A stretch of DNA of 64,000 nt from Xylaria sp. FL1777. Lineage: Eukaryota; Ascomycota; Sordariomycetes; Xylariales; Xylariaceae. The notes under the pieces were generated by a model, which saw nothing but the letters and a program-made list of their open reading frames with translations, had not been told where the DNA came from and did no database searches. The stretch is from assembly GCA_022578965.1 (NCBI GenBank), contig MU400574.1:124001-188000 (forward strand), in the 5' to 3' direction. The translations under genes were made by a program, and so were the position numbers. The stretch's first letter is position 1. Each line of letters starts with the position of its first letter. Positions 31,398 to 43,367 of the stretch are shown here, one piece after another.

Positions 31398-33356
31398 CTA
31401 ATAGACTGACTGATTTCCACATGTCGGACAAGTTCTCAGACTCCCAATCTCCCTCTCACGGCGTCTCCCAGGTACCGCAAGACTCGGATGAGCGAACCGC
31501 GTCTTCTTCTCCTTCTCTTCAGTATTACTCATATCCGCGCGGTATAGGTCTAGGAACTCCTTCGACTTTGCCGGCGGCATCTGGGCCCGGACAAGGCGAT
31601 GCCAGACGGCGGCGACCTGCTCAGTGAGCGGCGAGGAACAGCGTTTCGGGAGGTATTCAGGACTCTCCGCTCTCTGCCGCTGGCTCTCCTTTTCTCTCGG
31701 TCTCTGCTCGCAGCTCTCATCGCTGCCACTCTCACCGCCCGCAACAGTCTTATCCCAGGCAACGGTCTTCCCCTTGCCTTTTCCATTATCTTGTAACATT
31801 GAGTCCGTTTTCCTGTGCCTGTGTGGGTTGAGATTCGTAGTGGTATTGGCCGTGGAAATAGATATGGCACGACGTTCCTCGTGATCGCCTCTCCCTTTCG
31901 CATCTCGATGTTCATATGCGCACAAACCCATAAGTCCAGATGACGGCCGTTGAAGCGGCTCGTCAGCAACAATTGAAGGCCGCTTATAAGGCGATTTTGA
32001 AGAAGTTGAGTTTTGGGGAGGATATCCCGAATCCGACAGCGGGGAGTCGGATTTCCTACTAGCACTACTATTCTCGTGACTAACCTCACTACCGCCCTCG
32101 TGCAGGTGTCCCGAGAATTGCGAGCTCGTCGAATCATCCGATTTCCGCAGGTTACTCCGATGATGCATTGCTAACAATGGTGGATATGGGAAAGGGGATG
32201 GGGATATTGGTGGGGACGGGGGTGAAGATGAGGATGCGAGAGGAAGAGGCCGACGTGCACGAGTATAATCCACCTCCATCCCATCTGTATTCCCATTCTG
32301 GTGGTTTGTCAGTTCGCTCGTCTGCAGTCCCATTTTACTCGTCCGTATATTGTCAGCCGTTGGAGTAGTTCGCCGCGTTGCTAATGTCACAGCAGGCGGA
32401 AAATGGACATCAAGAACAGAGCGCGGAGACCAACAGGCTCTAGTCTCATCCTCCTTCTGGCGGGGGTTGTTATTTTGTTGACTAGTTTTCTTCTGGCTTC
32501 GACCACCACCAGGTAAGAGGCGCATCCATTCTGGCAAAGGTTTCGTAGGACTGGGTTTAAAAGCTGGGGTGTTCATGGGGTCGAAGATAGAGACGTAGAG
32601 CGCTGCGCCTGAGGGCACGACGCATTCGAGTTTCGCAAAACGCGGATCTTTCGACCGACGATAGTGTAGCCTGGCCATTGTCTCGTCCTCTTTTCCCTCC
32701 ACGGTGGAAGAAGAAATAGTGGGAGAAGGAGAGTGAGGGATGTTAGGCGAAGGGGACGATACCATGTCCATGGAACTGTCGCCGCCGAGCTGACTTTGCC
32801 GTGTTGTGGCAGTCATCGTAGCGTGAGGACTTTTATCGTTAGATCGAGTCTTCCACCTCTGCCGGCTTAGACCACCATCCGCGACATCGACTCTCCTCAG
32901 CGCTCTCTTCAGCAGGGCATCTCGGTCGTCGTCCTCGCAGGCGATGGCACAGTTGGCACACATAGGGATTTGGGTGATCTCCCTTCCCTTTTCTCTTCCT
33001 CCCATCTCCATTTCTATTCCCTTCGCCTCTTCCCCTGTATCATCAACTTCCTAAATTCTGGCCCCAGCCTCTTCAAACAACTCCCTAACTCCAGGCGCCG
33101 TAACGACAGCTCTGTTTCCGCAGAACAAGCACCCGTAACAAGCACGATGCCAGAAGCACCAGCCCAGACTGACGCATTCATCCCCGCGGAACACGACCTC
33201 GCCGCACACCTAGCACACAGCTAGGTCCATGATCCCCCGGAAGCATCTGTCACAGGTCAGACGCGCCGAGCGTCCGAGGACATACGGCTGGCCGTCAGAT
33301 AGATGCCAGCAAAATGTACAGGTGAAGAGGTGGTGATGGTGGTGGGGGTGTAGCAT
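31398..33356 (-). pseudogene. LIM-domain protein with two in-frame TAG codons (possible edited or readthrough gene)
   Basis: From ATG 33356 (MLHPHHHHHLFTCTFCWHL) one minus-strand frame runs 653 codons to 31398, interrupted only by TAG at 33212..33210 (codon 49) and TAG at 33053..33051 (codon 102). The first lies inside a LIM zinc knuckle: C48-stop-V50-C51, then H70-x2-C73-x2-C76-x2-C79, exact LIM spacing. The last pair C133-x2-C136 (IPMCANC) follows a longer insert. LIM domains bind two zincs and mediate protein contacts. The remaining 517 residues are Ser/Pro-rich with a basic C-terminus ending in a CPTC pair. From ATG 33011 a 537-residue product lacking most of the LIM is possible. The 551 codons after the second TAG carry no further stop, unusual for a dead gene. 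A 39-bp GTTAGG...TTTAG intron could remove the second TAG in phase, but nothing good removes the first. Confidence 0.7.
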
Positions 33357-34469
33357 CCTCCTAGATAGAGGTAATTCGGAACTCGGTTGACACGTAGGTA
33401 GATAAATCGGTAGGTCGGTGGCGTTTAGTAACAGATATCGATCTAGATGAAGGGTATAAGTAAGTAGGTGAGCGGGAGGGAGGGAGGTGTAGCACTGGTG
33501 ACGGAAGACGGCATTCTACCATTGGTGATGAGATACAGAGTCGCTTTGGCACCTACCCCCTTATTTGCCCGGAGATAGATGAATGGATTTCCTGAGGCGG
33601 TTCTTTCATACTCCTGATTAGCACATTGGGTCCATAAGGTTATATGCTACATCATAACGGTATAAATTGATCAAGCACTGACGACCCGTGAATCAAGGTT
33701 CTAGAAAACGAAGGGGCACCTAGCCTAGTGTCAGTACTCCAAAATGACGGTGGTTTCTCTACCTTGGGTCCTCCAGATCACCCCGGGAGAGGTGACGTGG
33801 TAGGCGTTATCTGTGTATATGGTAGATCATTGCAAGAGCCCAGCAATGCAATCCTACACTATCACTGCCGCCTGGTAGAGCCATCACGAACACAAACAAC
33901 AAGTCAAGTTGAGTATAACAATCGAGATCAGTGTCGAATTGAGAATATCAGATTTATACGCAGGACCATCAATCTCGGCCCAACCTTTCAGTCCAGAAAA
34001 CACAGTCTGTCTCAAAGTAAAGTTGCATTTACACTGATCTCTGTATACCAACAAACGCCATATACCGTACAAACGCCTTCATTCCTGCCCACCAATTCAT
34101 CCATCTCCCAAACCCATGAAACAAATGCAATTTTGGGGGGTTCATATAGAGCCGTGTTCGTCATTAAACATGGCCCTTCTCAACATGAACATGAACAATA
34201 AAGCAATAGCAAGGTAACTGATTGGGTTACCGAGACCCGTCAACATAACAGAGTGCCTACACATGAAGTGTCAAAATGTGCACCCATGACTAACTGGGTC
34301 TTCTCTAAAAATAAGAGTTCACCCAAGTTCTTCTGTAAAAGTATGTGCCACTCCCTCTTAGAGTAGGGGCGCAACCTGACAGCATTAAGATGCCAAAGCC
34401 CCTTTCCGTAACCACAGAATGTCAAATCTTGACCAGTTTACAACACGACTTTTCGAGAGGCTTAGCCGA
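33357..34469. other. Intergenic between two minus-strand genes
   Basis: This contains the upstream region of the LIM gene and the 3' region of the basic disordered protein gene. A 157-codon plus-strand frame at 33728-34201 has no protein-like features. A GT-rich palindromic stretch occurs at 33390-33470. Confidence 0.45.
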
Positions 34470-36530
34470 CTACTTCCGGATTTTTGGCTGTGCAAGCATA
34501 TGTAGTCGGCTGAGACTCAACCCCGTCTTCTTCTTCTTCTTCTGCGGGCTCGGTGTTTGAGGCATGGAGCCCACAACCTTCTTAGTAGGGGATGCCTGGC
34601 CGACGAGTTCAGGAGCCACCAGAGCGTATCCTTCAGCTATCGAGGTATTCTTGCGTAGCTTCTTCATACCTCGCTTAGCTCCTTCGTCTTCGCCGTCTTC
34701 ATCCTCATCTGAACTGGCTCTATGACGCTTCTTGTTGGCCATACCGTGAGGAATGCTCTTACGCCGGAGGGGATCCTTGTTCTCCTTGTTGGGTGACACC
34801 TCTGAAGTACGGGGAAAGCTACCAGGCATACGAATCGAAGGAGCAGTTGATTCACGAACTTGTCGAAGACTAGCCTGACCAGCAGCTGAACCGAATCCCC
34901 TTGATGGGCTATTGTCAAAGCAAATGGTGTGATCGCTGCGGAAGGTGAAGGTGCCGGGAACAGATTCATGGGATTTGTCTTCATCAACCTCATATGCTGA
35001 AAGATCAGGGTATGCGACCTCGCCGGTGGTAGATTGCTTGCTAACAGCTCCTTTACCATTGGCAACAAATTTCGGTGCCGCAAGCTTAGGGAGCGCCGTG
35101 GACCGTGGGATACTTGGCTTGACCGGAGAAGGAGACTCTTGAGCTATTGCAGCCTGCTTTGTGTCTGGTGTGAAGTTGACATGACGTCCATGCTTTCGTC
35201 CTGGGGTTGTCAGGGGAACGGCAGGGAACATTTCGTCCGTTAGGCAGAGGGTTGGCGTCTTCGCGACGGAGACGGGAGGTTGAGGAATGGCGGACCTGGG
35301 CTTAGCTCCACTCGAGTGTCGTTTCAAGATTGATCTAAACCGACCAAGTCGACCAGGTGTCTCGAACTGCACGGGAACTTTGGTACTTTCGGAGCTCGGG
35401 TTTTTCGTCGTGCTCCACATCTTCAAGCTTTCGAAGCCCTTCTTGCTGGGTGACCGAACCAGTAATCCAAGATCTACCTTGCTAGGAGATCTAAGCAAAG
35501 AACTCCCGACTTTAGCCGAGAAGCTATTGACCTTCTGAAGGTCTGGATGGCTAGGTGACCTAACTAGACTGATGGTAGGTGTCTTTATGGAGTTTATGCG
35601 TGCCAACGATGACTTGGTCGGCGTCATTAGGCTGCTAAGTGTCTGCGAACGGGGAATACCAGAGCGTATAGAATCGTTACCGCTGCTCTTGGGTCGCGGG
35701 ATCGACGTTCCATCTCGAGATACGGGACGAAGGGTAGAGGCATCATCCTCTATACATTGACGAATACGCTTTGAGGGGTGTTCAGGTACCTCGCGATCCT
35801 TTTCTACGGATCTCGCTAATGGGCGAGGAACAGTTTTGGGTCGAGCCAAGTCTGGTTCGTCGAGATTTGCGTTGGACTGGCTGCGCTTAATACCCTGTTT
35901 GAGTGGAGTAACTGGTTTAGTGGCAGAAGCGGTGGCCTTGACAGGTGTGAAACGGCCTGGAGCAGCACGGAATGATGAGGCATGTCCTTCGATAGAGTCC
36001 ATCTTCTTAAACTCGGCTAGATGAATGGCACTAAAACGATCGGATTTACCCTTAGCCGCTGCGATCTTGCGGCCATCCCTAGTCTCCCCCTGTTCGGCTC
36101 GCTCACGGGCACGTTCAGCAGCAAGTTGCACCTTGATCTTAGCAGCCTCTGCACGGACCGAAGCCATCATCTTCTGGGCATCGAGTCCAAGCCCCTGGTC
36201 AGCAGCGCCGGGCCGAGAATATCGGAAGGTGAAATCGGAGGTGGGAACCGGGGTCTTAGAGGGGGTATTTTGGATCAGGGTTTGCATGGGGGTCGCGTTG
36301 TAGTCGATGTCGGTAAAGCCATTTCTCAGGCCGGATGAAGGAGCAGCCATGGTCGGATGGACTTTGCTGGGATGCATCTCGGACATGGCGAGCTTCAGTG
36401 GTGCAGCAGTCGAGGGCGTGGCGGGGTTGGGCATTGGTGAAGACATGGTCCTATTGCTATGGGAGTTTCTGTCGTCGACGACGCGAGAAGGCGTGTCATT
36501 GGCGTGGTCGGACGTATCACTGGTCTCCAT
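34470..36530 (-). CDS. Large basic, disordered fungal protein, probably nuclear or microtubule-linked
   Basis: A single-exon frame of 686 residues starts at ATG 36530 (METSDTSDHAND). No enzymatic domain is visible. The segment FTFRYSRPG, followed by a charged helix (MMASVRAEAAKIKVQLAAER) and RFSAIHLAEFKKMDSIEGHA, is a block I recall in uncharacterised proteins of filamentous fungi. Lys/Arg and Ser/Pro clusters are spread through the middle, with repeated LxRSPSxxDL-type units (LVRSPSHPDL, LLRSPSKVDL, LLVRSPSKKGF) at about 320-370. Such [ST]P-rich basic stretches are typical of Cdk-regulated or microtubule-binding proteins. Candidate nuclear signals are KKRHRAS and MKKLRKN near the C-terminus, beside an acidic DEDEDGEDEG patch. 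A function in spindle or chromatin biology is only a guess. Confidence 0.75.
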   Translation of the reverse strand: METSDTSDHANDTPSRVVDDRNSHSNRTMSSPMPNPATPSTAAPLKLAMSEMHPSKVHPTMAAPSSGLRNGFTDIDYNATPMQTLIQNTPSKTPVPTSDFTFRYSRPGAADQGLGLDAQKMMASVRAEAAKIKVQLAAERARERAEQGETRDGRKIAAAKGKSDRFSAIHLAEFKKMDSIEGHASSFRAAPGRFTPVKATASATKPVTPLKQGIKRSQSNANLDEPDLARPKTVPRPLARSVEKDREVPEHPSKRIRQCIEDDASTLRPVSRDGTSIPRPKSSGNDSIRSGIPRSQTLSSLMTPTKSSLARINSIKTPTISLVRSPSHPDLQKVNSFSAKVGSSLLRSPSKVDLGLLVRSPSKKGFESLKMWSTTKNPSSESTKVPVQFETPGRLGRFRSILKRHSSGAKPRSAIPQPPVSVAKTPTLCLTDEMFPAVPLTTPGRKHGRHVNFTPDTKQAAIAQESPSPVKPSIPRSTALPKLAAPKFVANGKGAVSKQSTTGEVAYPDLSAYEVDEDKSHESVPGTFTFRSDHTICFDNSPSRGFGSAAGQASLRQVRESTAPSIRMPGSFPRTSEVSPNKENKDPLRRKSIPHGMANKKRHRASSDEDEDGEDEGAKRGMKKLRKNTSIAEGYALVAPELVGQASPTKKVVGSMPQTPSPQKKKKKTGLSLSRLHMLAQPKIRK

Positions 36531-37867
36531 GACGGATGTCAGCTGCTGTGGCGCTGGAGAATCTTTGCTTCTCTGTGGAATATGTCAGCCAGCGAGTCTT
36601 GCAAACGCAAACAATCTTAGGCCCTTGGGCAATCCAGCAGCTCGATTGGTAGAGCTGTTTATTCTCATTCGGGGACCAATATGATCCAGCGGGGTCAGAA
36701 GGATGAAGACGTCGCGAAGATGCGGTGAAGGTGTGCGCGCCCAGGTTTGTTTATATGCAGTGTTTACGACTTACCATGGAAGCTGAGGCAATGCGCGCCG
36801 AGCGGCGGCATCGAGGTGCCATCTTGAGTAGCGGTGCAGAAGTCTATGAAGTGTATAAGGCCGTTATTGTTGTTGTCGAGCAAGAGGAGGCGAGAAAGCC
36901 AGAGACCGAGACAGTTAATTGATGGATCAACTAAACGATGGCTTGTCAAGATGGGGCGAAGATGGGGAGGGGGGTAGTAATGGATGGGGCTTAAGAGGGC
37001 GCTATCATAGAGCACGGGCACGAGCTAAGATAGGTACCTAGCAGTAGATAGTGGAATGTGATGTCACAGAGACACACAACGTCAGATGGTTTAATGAAAG
37101 GATGGGATGGACAGACAGACAGACCATAGGTACCTATGTAGTATAGATAAACAGTGATTTTTACATGTAGGTAGTCGCCAAAAAGTGGGTGGGCTTTGGG
37201 TGGTTACTCAGGAGACGAAGACCAGAAAGGAAACAACAACATTACATGTGGGTACCTCCGTATAACCTACCGTGGCCCGTGCGTCTCCATAGTAAAGATC
37301 AACTACAGTACGTACCTGGCTAGGTACATAGGTAGGTACTGGTTACCCCACAAATGAACCCTAATCTCTGCGGTACAATGTACCCTACATCTGACATGAA
37401 ATCAATGAGAGGAACTTAAGTAGGTTTGCTGCATGACGGGTGTGACAGTAAGTAGGTAATGAATACTTAGTACTTGGTAGGTCAGATACCTATGCATTGG
37501 TCAGCAGTCCTTACGAAGAGTAGGTATGTATACCTATGTACTGCAGTCTCTTGGGCGTGCGCTTACATGACGTCCTAAGGGCGCAGATGTACAGATGTAG
37601 GATATGATACACACTGTCGTGCTGTAAGCTCATTGGTCCTATCATCACCCAACTGTCTAATCGGGTAATGTCTAGTCTGGGATGCTAAGGAATCAACGGC
37701 GTCATTTTCAAAGTATGGCACTTCATATGTTATTTAGATTTGGCGAGAAAATGACAGAAGGCGATGTAGATAAGAAGCCCGAGAGTCTCCCCAACTCAGC
37801 ATACTTCTCCCACCCTAACAGCAATACACCACAGCAAGTTATCATCAACTCATCGGAGCCGACACGG

Positions 37868-37872
37868 CCAAT
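37868..37872 (+). promoter_or_regulatory. CCAAT box upstream of the epoxide hydrolase
   Basis: CCAAT within GGCCAATGG lies 42 bp before the TATA-like element and about 160 bp before the start codon. This is the usual position for HAP/CBC complex binding. Confidence 0.35.
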
Positions 37873-37913
37873 GGTGGACGAGCGTCAACCCGAAGCGCTT
37901 ACATTTCACAGCC

Positions 37914-37920
37914 TATAAAA
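37914..37920 (+). promoter_or_regulatory. TATA box (TATAAAA) of the epoxide hydrolase gene
   Basis: TATAAAA lies about 110 bp upstream of the start codon, consistent with a leader of roughly 70-80 bases. Confidence 0.5.
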
Positions 37921-38029
37921 CCGAGTCAACCTGAAAGAACCTATTCATTGTATCATTCGTTCTACCTGATCATCCGTGCCTCGATATCCCGAAACCTAGC
38001 CAAGTCTCACGTGCTGATCATACCTCATA

Positions 38030-39332
38030 ATGGCAAACATAAAGCCGTTCAGAATCGGGGTCAGCGAGGCACAGATGAAAGATCTAAAGACGAGGCTTTC
38101 GCTCGCCAGGTTCCCCGATGAACTTGACGGCGTAGGATGGGGCATGGGAGCACCTCTCGCCGACGTCAAACGGCTGGCAAAGCACTGGGAGCAGTCCCAT
38201 GACTGGAAGAAGGCTGAGGACGAGCTGAACAAGCTGCCCAACTTCGTCACGGAGATTCAGTGCGACGGTTTTAGGCCACTCGCCATCCACTTTGTTCATG
38301 TCCGCAGCAAGGTCAAGGGCGCAATCCCACTGCTCTGGATTCACGGCTGGCCGGGCCATTTCTACGAAGGCGCCAAGATCATAAAGCCTCTCACCGAAGG
38401 CGGCGATGGCGTCCAACGCCCAGCCTTCGATATCGTTGTTCCGTCGCTACCCAACTTTGGCTTCTCCGAGGGCACGCGCGAGCGCGGTTTCGCGTTGACC
38501 CAATATGCCGAGACACTAAATAAGCTGATGTTAAAGCTGGGCTATAACGAATATGTCACACAAGGTGGTATGTCGACCACTTTCAGGCAGATCGAAACTC
38601 CGTATCCTGTTTCTGACATGCATCATAGGTGACTGGGGCACACATATCAGCCGCGCATTAGCACACTGCTTCCCAGAACATTGCAAGGCTACGCACTTAA
38701 ATATGGACTCAGCGAATCCGCCCGAGTTCCTAAAGAATCCGCTTCTGGCGATCCAGCACGCCATTACGCCCTACACGGAGCGGGAGCGGGAGGGCCAGAA
38801 GCGGGTGCAGTGGTTCAACCAGGAAGGGCGGGGTTACAACCTCGAGCAATCAACGAAGCCGCAAACGCTGGGCTACGGGCTCGCTGATAGTCCCGTAGCC
38901 TGTCTAGCGTGGATCTACGAAAAGCTACACGACTGGGCGGATGACTATCCATGGACTGACGACGAGGTGTGCACGTGGGTGAGCATCTATTGGTTTTCGA
39001 CGGCCGGGCCCGCAGCGAGCACGCGCATCTACTACGAGCACAATCACAGCTCCAACCCTGACCGCCCAAACAAGATGCGTCGATCCGAGTTACTGAAATA
39101 CTCGCCAGGTGTCAAGGTCGGGCACAGTCACTTCCCTATGGACTTATATGTGCTACCGAGCACATGGTGTCGCACCCTGGGCAATGTTGTTTTTGAACGA
39201 GAGCATAAGGACGGCGGTCACTTTGCCGCATGGGAACGTCCTGATGAGATAGTCCAAGACCTCAGGGACATGTTTGGAAGAGGTGGGGGCGCTTTTGGTT
39301 GCGTTAAGGGAGTGACCGGTTACTCACAATGA
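38030..39332 (+). CDS. Microsomal-type epoxide hydrolase (EHN + alpha/beta hydrolase)
   Basis: Exons 38030-38567 and 38629-39332 encode 413 residues. The 61-bp intron (GTATGT...TCTGAC...CATAG) splits a codon inside the catalytic loop and restores GGDWG. Residues 5-100 or so are the EHN N-terminal meander domain (FRIGVSEAQMKDLKTRLSLAR, then DWKKAEDELNKLPNF). The alpha/beta-hydrolase core has the HGWPG oxyanion motif at 105-109, the nucleophile Asp181 in GGDWG, and the catalytic His at about 377 in DGGHFAAWERPDE. This set marks the EPHX1-like family, which opens epoxides to diols through an ester intermediate. Possible roles are detoxification or tailoring of fungal metabolites. No N-terminal membrane anchor is present, unlike the mammalian microsomal enzyme. 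Confidence 0.93.
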
Positions 39333-41830
39333 GCCTTTGTCCGTCATTACTGAACCAGTGAAAACACTTATTCTTACCGATCTTTGTCTTGGGGTGTAAA
39401 GCTTCAACTCAGTAATCTCGGCAACATCATCTATCTGCGTGTGGAGTTCAGGGGACCTCACTTTGGAATAACTTGAATTTGAGAAAATTGAATTCCAAGG
39501 CAAAAGAAAACCCTATGTATTGGGCTATACAACCATTATCAGTGTGAGGACATGTAGTATACCATCAAACTCTTGGTTTGGTATGGTCCATAGAGTGTTT
39601 CCTGGTAAAACTAGCCCCTGAGTGGCTAATTAATCTTAGTCACCCTCGTAAGCAGTATACCCAGGGTTATATTCTTCTTTCTTTCTCACTACGGATTCTA
39701 TTATAAGGAGAGGGAACAAACATGATTTGATAAATTGCGCTCTATTTGACCACTCTATCCCCGTACAATAATTGGTCACGTGGACTTGGAAGCGTAGGAT
39801 GTAGCCTATCTCCTCATATACATGACCGAGATTCACCCTTTATGGTTTTCTCGATCCATTTCAGCATCATCTAATTTCTCTGCTAAATGAACATACGATA
39901 CCTGATTTGGATTAAATAATGTAAGCACTAGCATGTTGGTGTAGATACCTACCTACGTAGATCGCTTTCACTGCCAGAAACCCTCGGTACTGTCAGGGGC
40001 TCCATATCCTGACGTGTCGACAAATCTCTTCCAAGCAGGCCATTATGGCCATAAATGCTCTCTCTTACATTAATTTGATATAATGTAGCCTTACAAGTCC
40101 GGACAGGATAGATGTATGTATGGGGCGATTAAACGAGTACGACAAGTTATGCCAAAAGATCAAAGAGACCATTCAGCCGACTCACCGATTTCATTTCTAG
40201 GCCCTTGGATACACCTCTAAAACGCATACTTATTAACTTTATACCTATGTGCTTTACCGGTATAAGGAAAAGAAAAGTAAACAAAATGCATGCCAGCTAA
40301 CATAACAGCAAGTCTCCAGGCAAGAACCCTGCCGGCCACCCGCTGTACCCTCTACTTCCTTGTTTGATGGCAATGGTCTCATAGGTTTTCATGTTTGCGA
40401 GTTACTCTGGCGTGGTTCCAGCAGATAATAGACGCTTCTATGCAGGATGACACTCGTTCGTGGGGCACGAGTAGCTAAGGACCATGGAGGTAGGGTCCCG
40501 TCGAGTGCTGGGCGTATTAGGACCTCTTGTTCGCCGAGATGGGTCTCGGGAGCGAGGCTATAGTTAGACAGCTTGTTGCGTGGTCGGATGTGCCCCGTGT
40601 TACGACCAATACTCTGTTTAATCCCTTAGGTTTTGCTTTCCTGAGGTCGGTGTCCTAGCAATCAACGACATTCTCGAGGGGAGAAATTTAAATTTTAACA
40701 TCCCTTATAAAGAAGACTAAGCGTTCAGAACTAGACATTTTGAAGTTGCAACTGGCTTCTGACGAAACATTCTCTCAGGGGCTATAAATTTCTCTACATT
40801 TCCTTGTCGATCGATGTAAGATATACTAAGACAAAACAATATTTTCTTAAACATACTACACAGCCGTAAAACTTTAATATTTAGCTGAGATTAATTTTCA
40901 AAGGTGTCTTATACATTTTTGCATGAAACCATTCTCAATAACTATAATTCACATAGAGGTCGTAGCATCTGTTCTCATAATAATAAAACTCTATATAAGA
41001 ACTAATAATAATGTATATAATTCTGAAGATACCGGAAGCGAGAGTCAGGTAGCACATGACGTGCTTAATAGGTGGCTTGTTAATTAAAAATGTTTTCTTT
41101 TTCTGCTCATACTTTCTTGTCTGCCAAGGTAGATTAGTATAAACCATAAACATGTATCTCCTTTTACTTTCCTGGTTTTGAGGTATTAGATATTTAGTGA
41201 ATAAAACCAGTTAATATTTTGTCTTCCATATTTACTGTAAAATTAGTTAACTTACTCGATGCGCCCACTCTCTTATAAAGATTTCCTTCGTCGGTGACTT
41301 TACGAAGTTCTCTCTTAATATTTAGACACAAGGTATATGCCCCTCTGCCTACAGCACATGCCTCAGGTATATGTCAGGTCTGCATCCAAATCTTCTGCAG
41401 AAAAAGCAGGCTTTTTATTCACGAAACGCGAGCAGCTCAATACCGCCAATATTCCTGAACGATATATTCTACACGCCAAGAGAGGCGCAAGTAATTCCCT
41501 CGTCAATGATAGAAAAACGTGACAAGCCCACTCTTGATATTTAAAAAAAACTTGACGTTGCATGGGATAAAGAGGATAGCTTCCTTCATGAGTGATGATC
41601 TGATTGCTCTGAAGCCGACGGCTGGTAATATCGTTTAATTACCGGCTTTCAAGGTGACTAGGATTTCGCCATTGATTCTCTTGGTTTCATAGATCAATAA
41701 TCCAATTGTTCGAGAGATGCGCACTCTTGAGGTCAATAGCCCCGAAGGTCCGCATATTTGTGGACAGTGTCATCCGAGACATTTATTTCGAAGTTCATGC
41801 CCCTAATCTACGCGGGTTCAATATACACGC
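39333..41830. other. AT-rich gene-free interval
   Basis: No gene is supported. 40680-41300 is strongly AT-rich (TTAATATTTA, ATAATAATAAAAC), of the kind seen in old, mutated repeats. Short frames at 40935-41563 have no protein-like character. Confidence 0.5.
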
Positions 41831-43367
41831 TCATCGGGCTCGCTCCGGTTCGACGTCAAACTCTACATCAGTTCGTATGATATACTTTGCTCCATTCTTG
41901 ACGCCTGTTCCTTCATGCAACAAAGCACCTTTTGCGTCACCGTGGGGGAAAAGTGCTACTGATCCCATTGTGGGCCTGACGGGGTGGGAATTCATGACAC
42001 CTTCTCTGATGCTCGGAGTGAAAAATGTGGTCTCACCTCCCTCGAATTCATCATTCAAGTAGACCAAAAAGGTGAATAAGCTCGACTGCTTGGCACCTGT
42101 GGGCGAAGCATCGTAGATGTAGGCGCCCGTTTTAGGATCAACACCAGACGGTGGCCAGCCACCATCGAAGTGACAACGATACTCGGCACCAGGAACATAG
42201 CGATAAACTCTAAAACGCCGATTGATGCCCCGAGCTTTCCGTCCGCTGACATGTGAGGGGATGTGCGGAGATACTCGCTTCCAGAGAGCGTCGTGAAAGG
42301 CCTTATCTACAACCCAGTATACGTTATGGGCGAGAATGCTAGAAGCAGACCCGTCGTCACGGAGGGGACAGTCAGGAAGGAAACCTATGGATTCCATCGC
42401 CGCAACAATGGACACGCATTCTTGATGCGTAAGCACATCCTTCATGAGAGATAGTCCAGGAACAGTCGGGTGCTTGTGAAGAGTTATCGTTGGACCATTT
42501 GAGGCTAGTTGAACAGCATTTTCGCTACTGAGATACAGTACGGCAGGGTGCAGATTTGGCGGCTTGCGTTCGGAGCCTACAATTGTCTCAAGGATCTGAA
42601 ACCTGTCCCTGATATCATCCGGACAAGTCTTGAAAATAGTCTTGTTTAATACATCTTGCCGAACAGATGGTCGCGGCGATTTATCTCCGTTGTCCCAGAT
42701 CGGTTGCAGAGATAGTGGGCCATGTAGCAGTGCTGACACTTTCGACATCTCGTCAACCGGCCCAGTAACCCGGAGTATCATATCCATCACTCTCAGTAAT
42801 TCAAGCTGTGTATCGGTCCGAATGGCGGATGTTTCGCTGGAAAGCCCACTGACAACGTCGAGGTCTCGTACCCATCGGCAAAGGGCGCCTAATTTCGGCG
42901 CCTGGTTTCGTATTCGCATCTCAGCTAGTAACACGATGGCATCGACGTATTTGCCATCCACAAGGGCTGCAGACACACGAGAGGTGAGGTTCGTCTCAGC
43001 TAGGTTTGCCGTCAGCTCTCGAAGGGTATTATTCGGGATCATTGCGTGAACTAGCCATACCGATTGTGTTCATGCCGGTCGTGCATGCTTGCTTGAATCC
43101 ATACACGGCTGTACGCAAGTTGCGGCAGGCCTTGGACTTGATGAGAGCAGGATGTTGAGCAAGTGAGTCTAACGTCTCGACGGCAATCTCTATCTCTTCT
43201 TCGGAAACGACGCTGGCTAGACTCCTGGGGTCCAGATGATCTGTACTTTTCACCGACGAGGACGACGCATCTGGAGAAGGGGACAGTGGTAAGGTCGCGT
43301 TGGCGGCGAGCTTCTTGTTGGGTAAATTGGAGTGCGCATTGCGCTGGCGCTTCCTCTTCGTCGGCAT
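41831..43367 (-). CDS. 2-oxoglutarate/Fe(II)-dependent dioxygenase (prolyl-4-hydroxylase-like)
   Basis: Two exons, 43367-43061 and 42999-41831 on the minus strand, give 491 residues. The 61-bp intron (GTATGG...GCTGAC...CCTAG) joins NTI|AETNLTSRVSAAL in phase. Exon 1 begins MPTKRKRQRNAHSN, a basic, probably nuclear-targeting start. The C-terminal half is the double-stranded beta-helix dioxygenase domain. The iron-binding triad is H379-x-D381 (CHFDGGW) and H464 (LLHEGTG), and Arg478 (YIIRTDV) sits in the 2-oxoglutarate position. The N-terminal half (LLAEMRIRNQAPKLGALCRW) is a helical region I associate with a fungal subgroup of P4H-like proteins. Substrate is unknown. A start at ATG 43042 would skip exon 1 but keep the domain. 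Confidence 0.88.

Larger units (their letters stand above)
36531..38029. other. Divergent promoter region
   Basis: Upstream regions of the basic protein gene (-) and the epoxide hydrolase gene (+). Numerous TAGGTACC/GGTAGGTA palindromes lie between 37030 and 37560. No gene is supported; a 78-codon plus frame ends at 37918 just before the TATA box. Confidence 0.5.

Noticed and set aside
33207..33285. Intron (GTATGT...GTGCTAG) to remove the first TAG of the LIM gene
   Set aside because: The donor phase does not match; the join shifts the frame and destroys the LIM cysteines.
33728..34201. 157-codon plus-strand frame
   Set aside because: No domain, poor composition, and it lies in the 3' region of the neighbouring minus-strand gene.
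36640..36700. D-arm-like string AGCTCGATTGGTAGAGCT suggesting a tRNA
   Set aside because: No pairing acceptor or anticodon stem and no T-arm follows within the expected distance.
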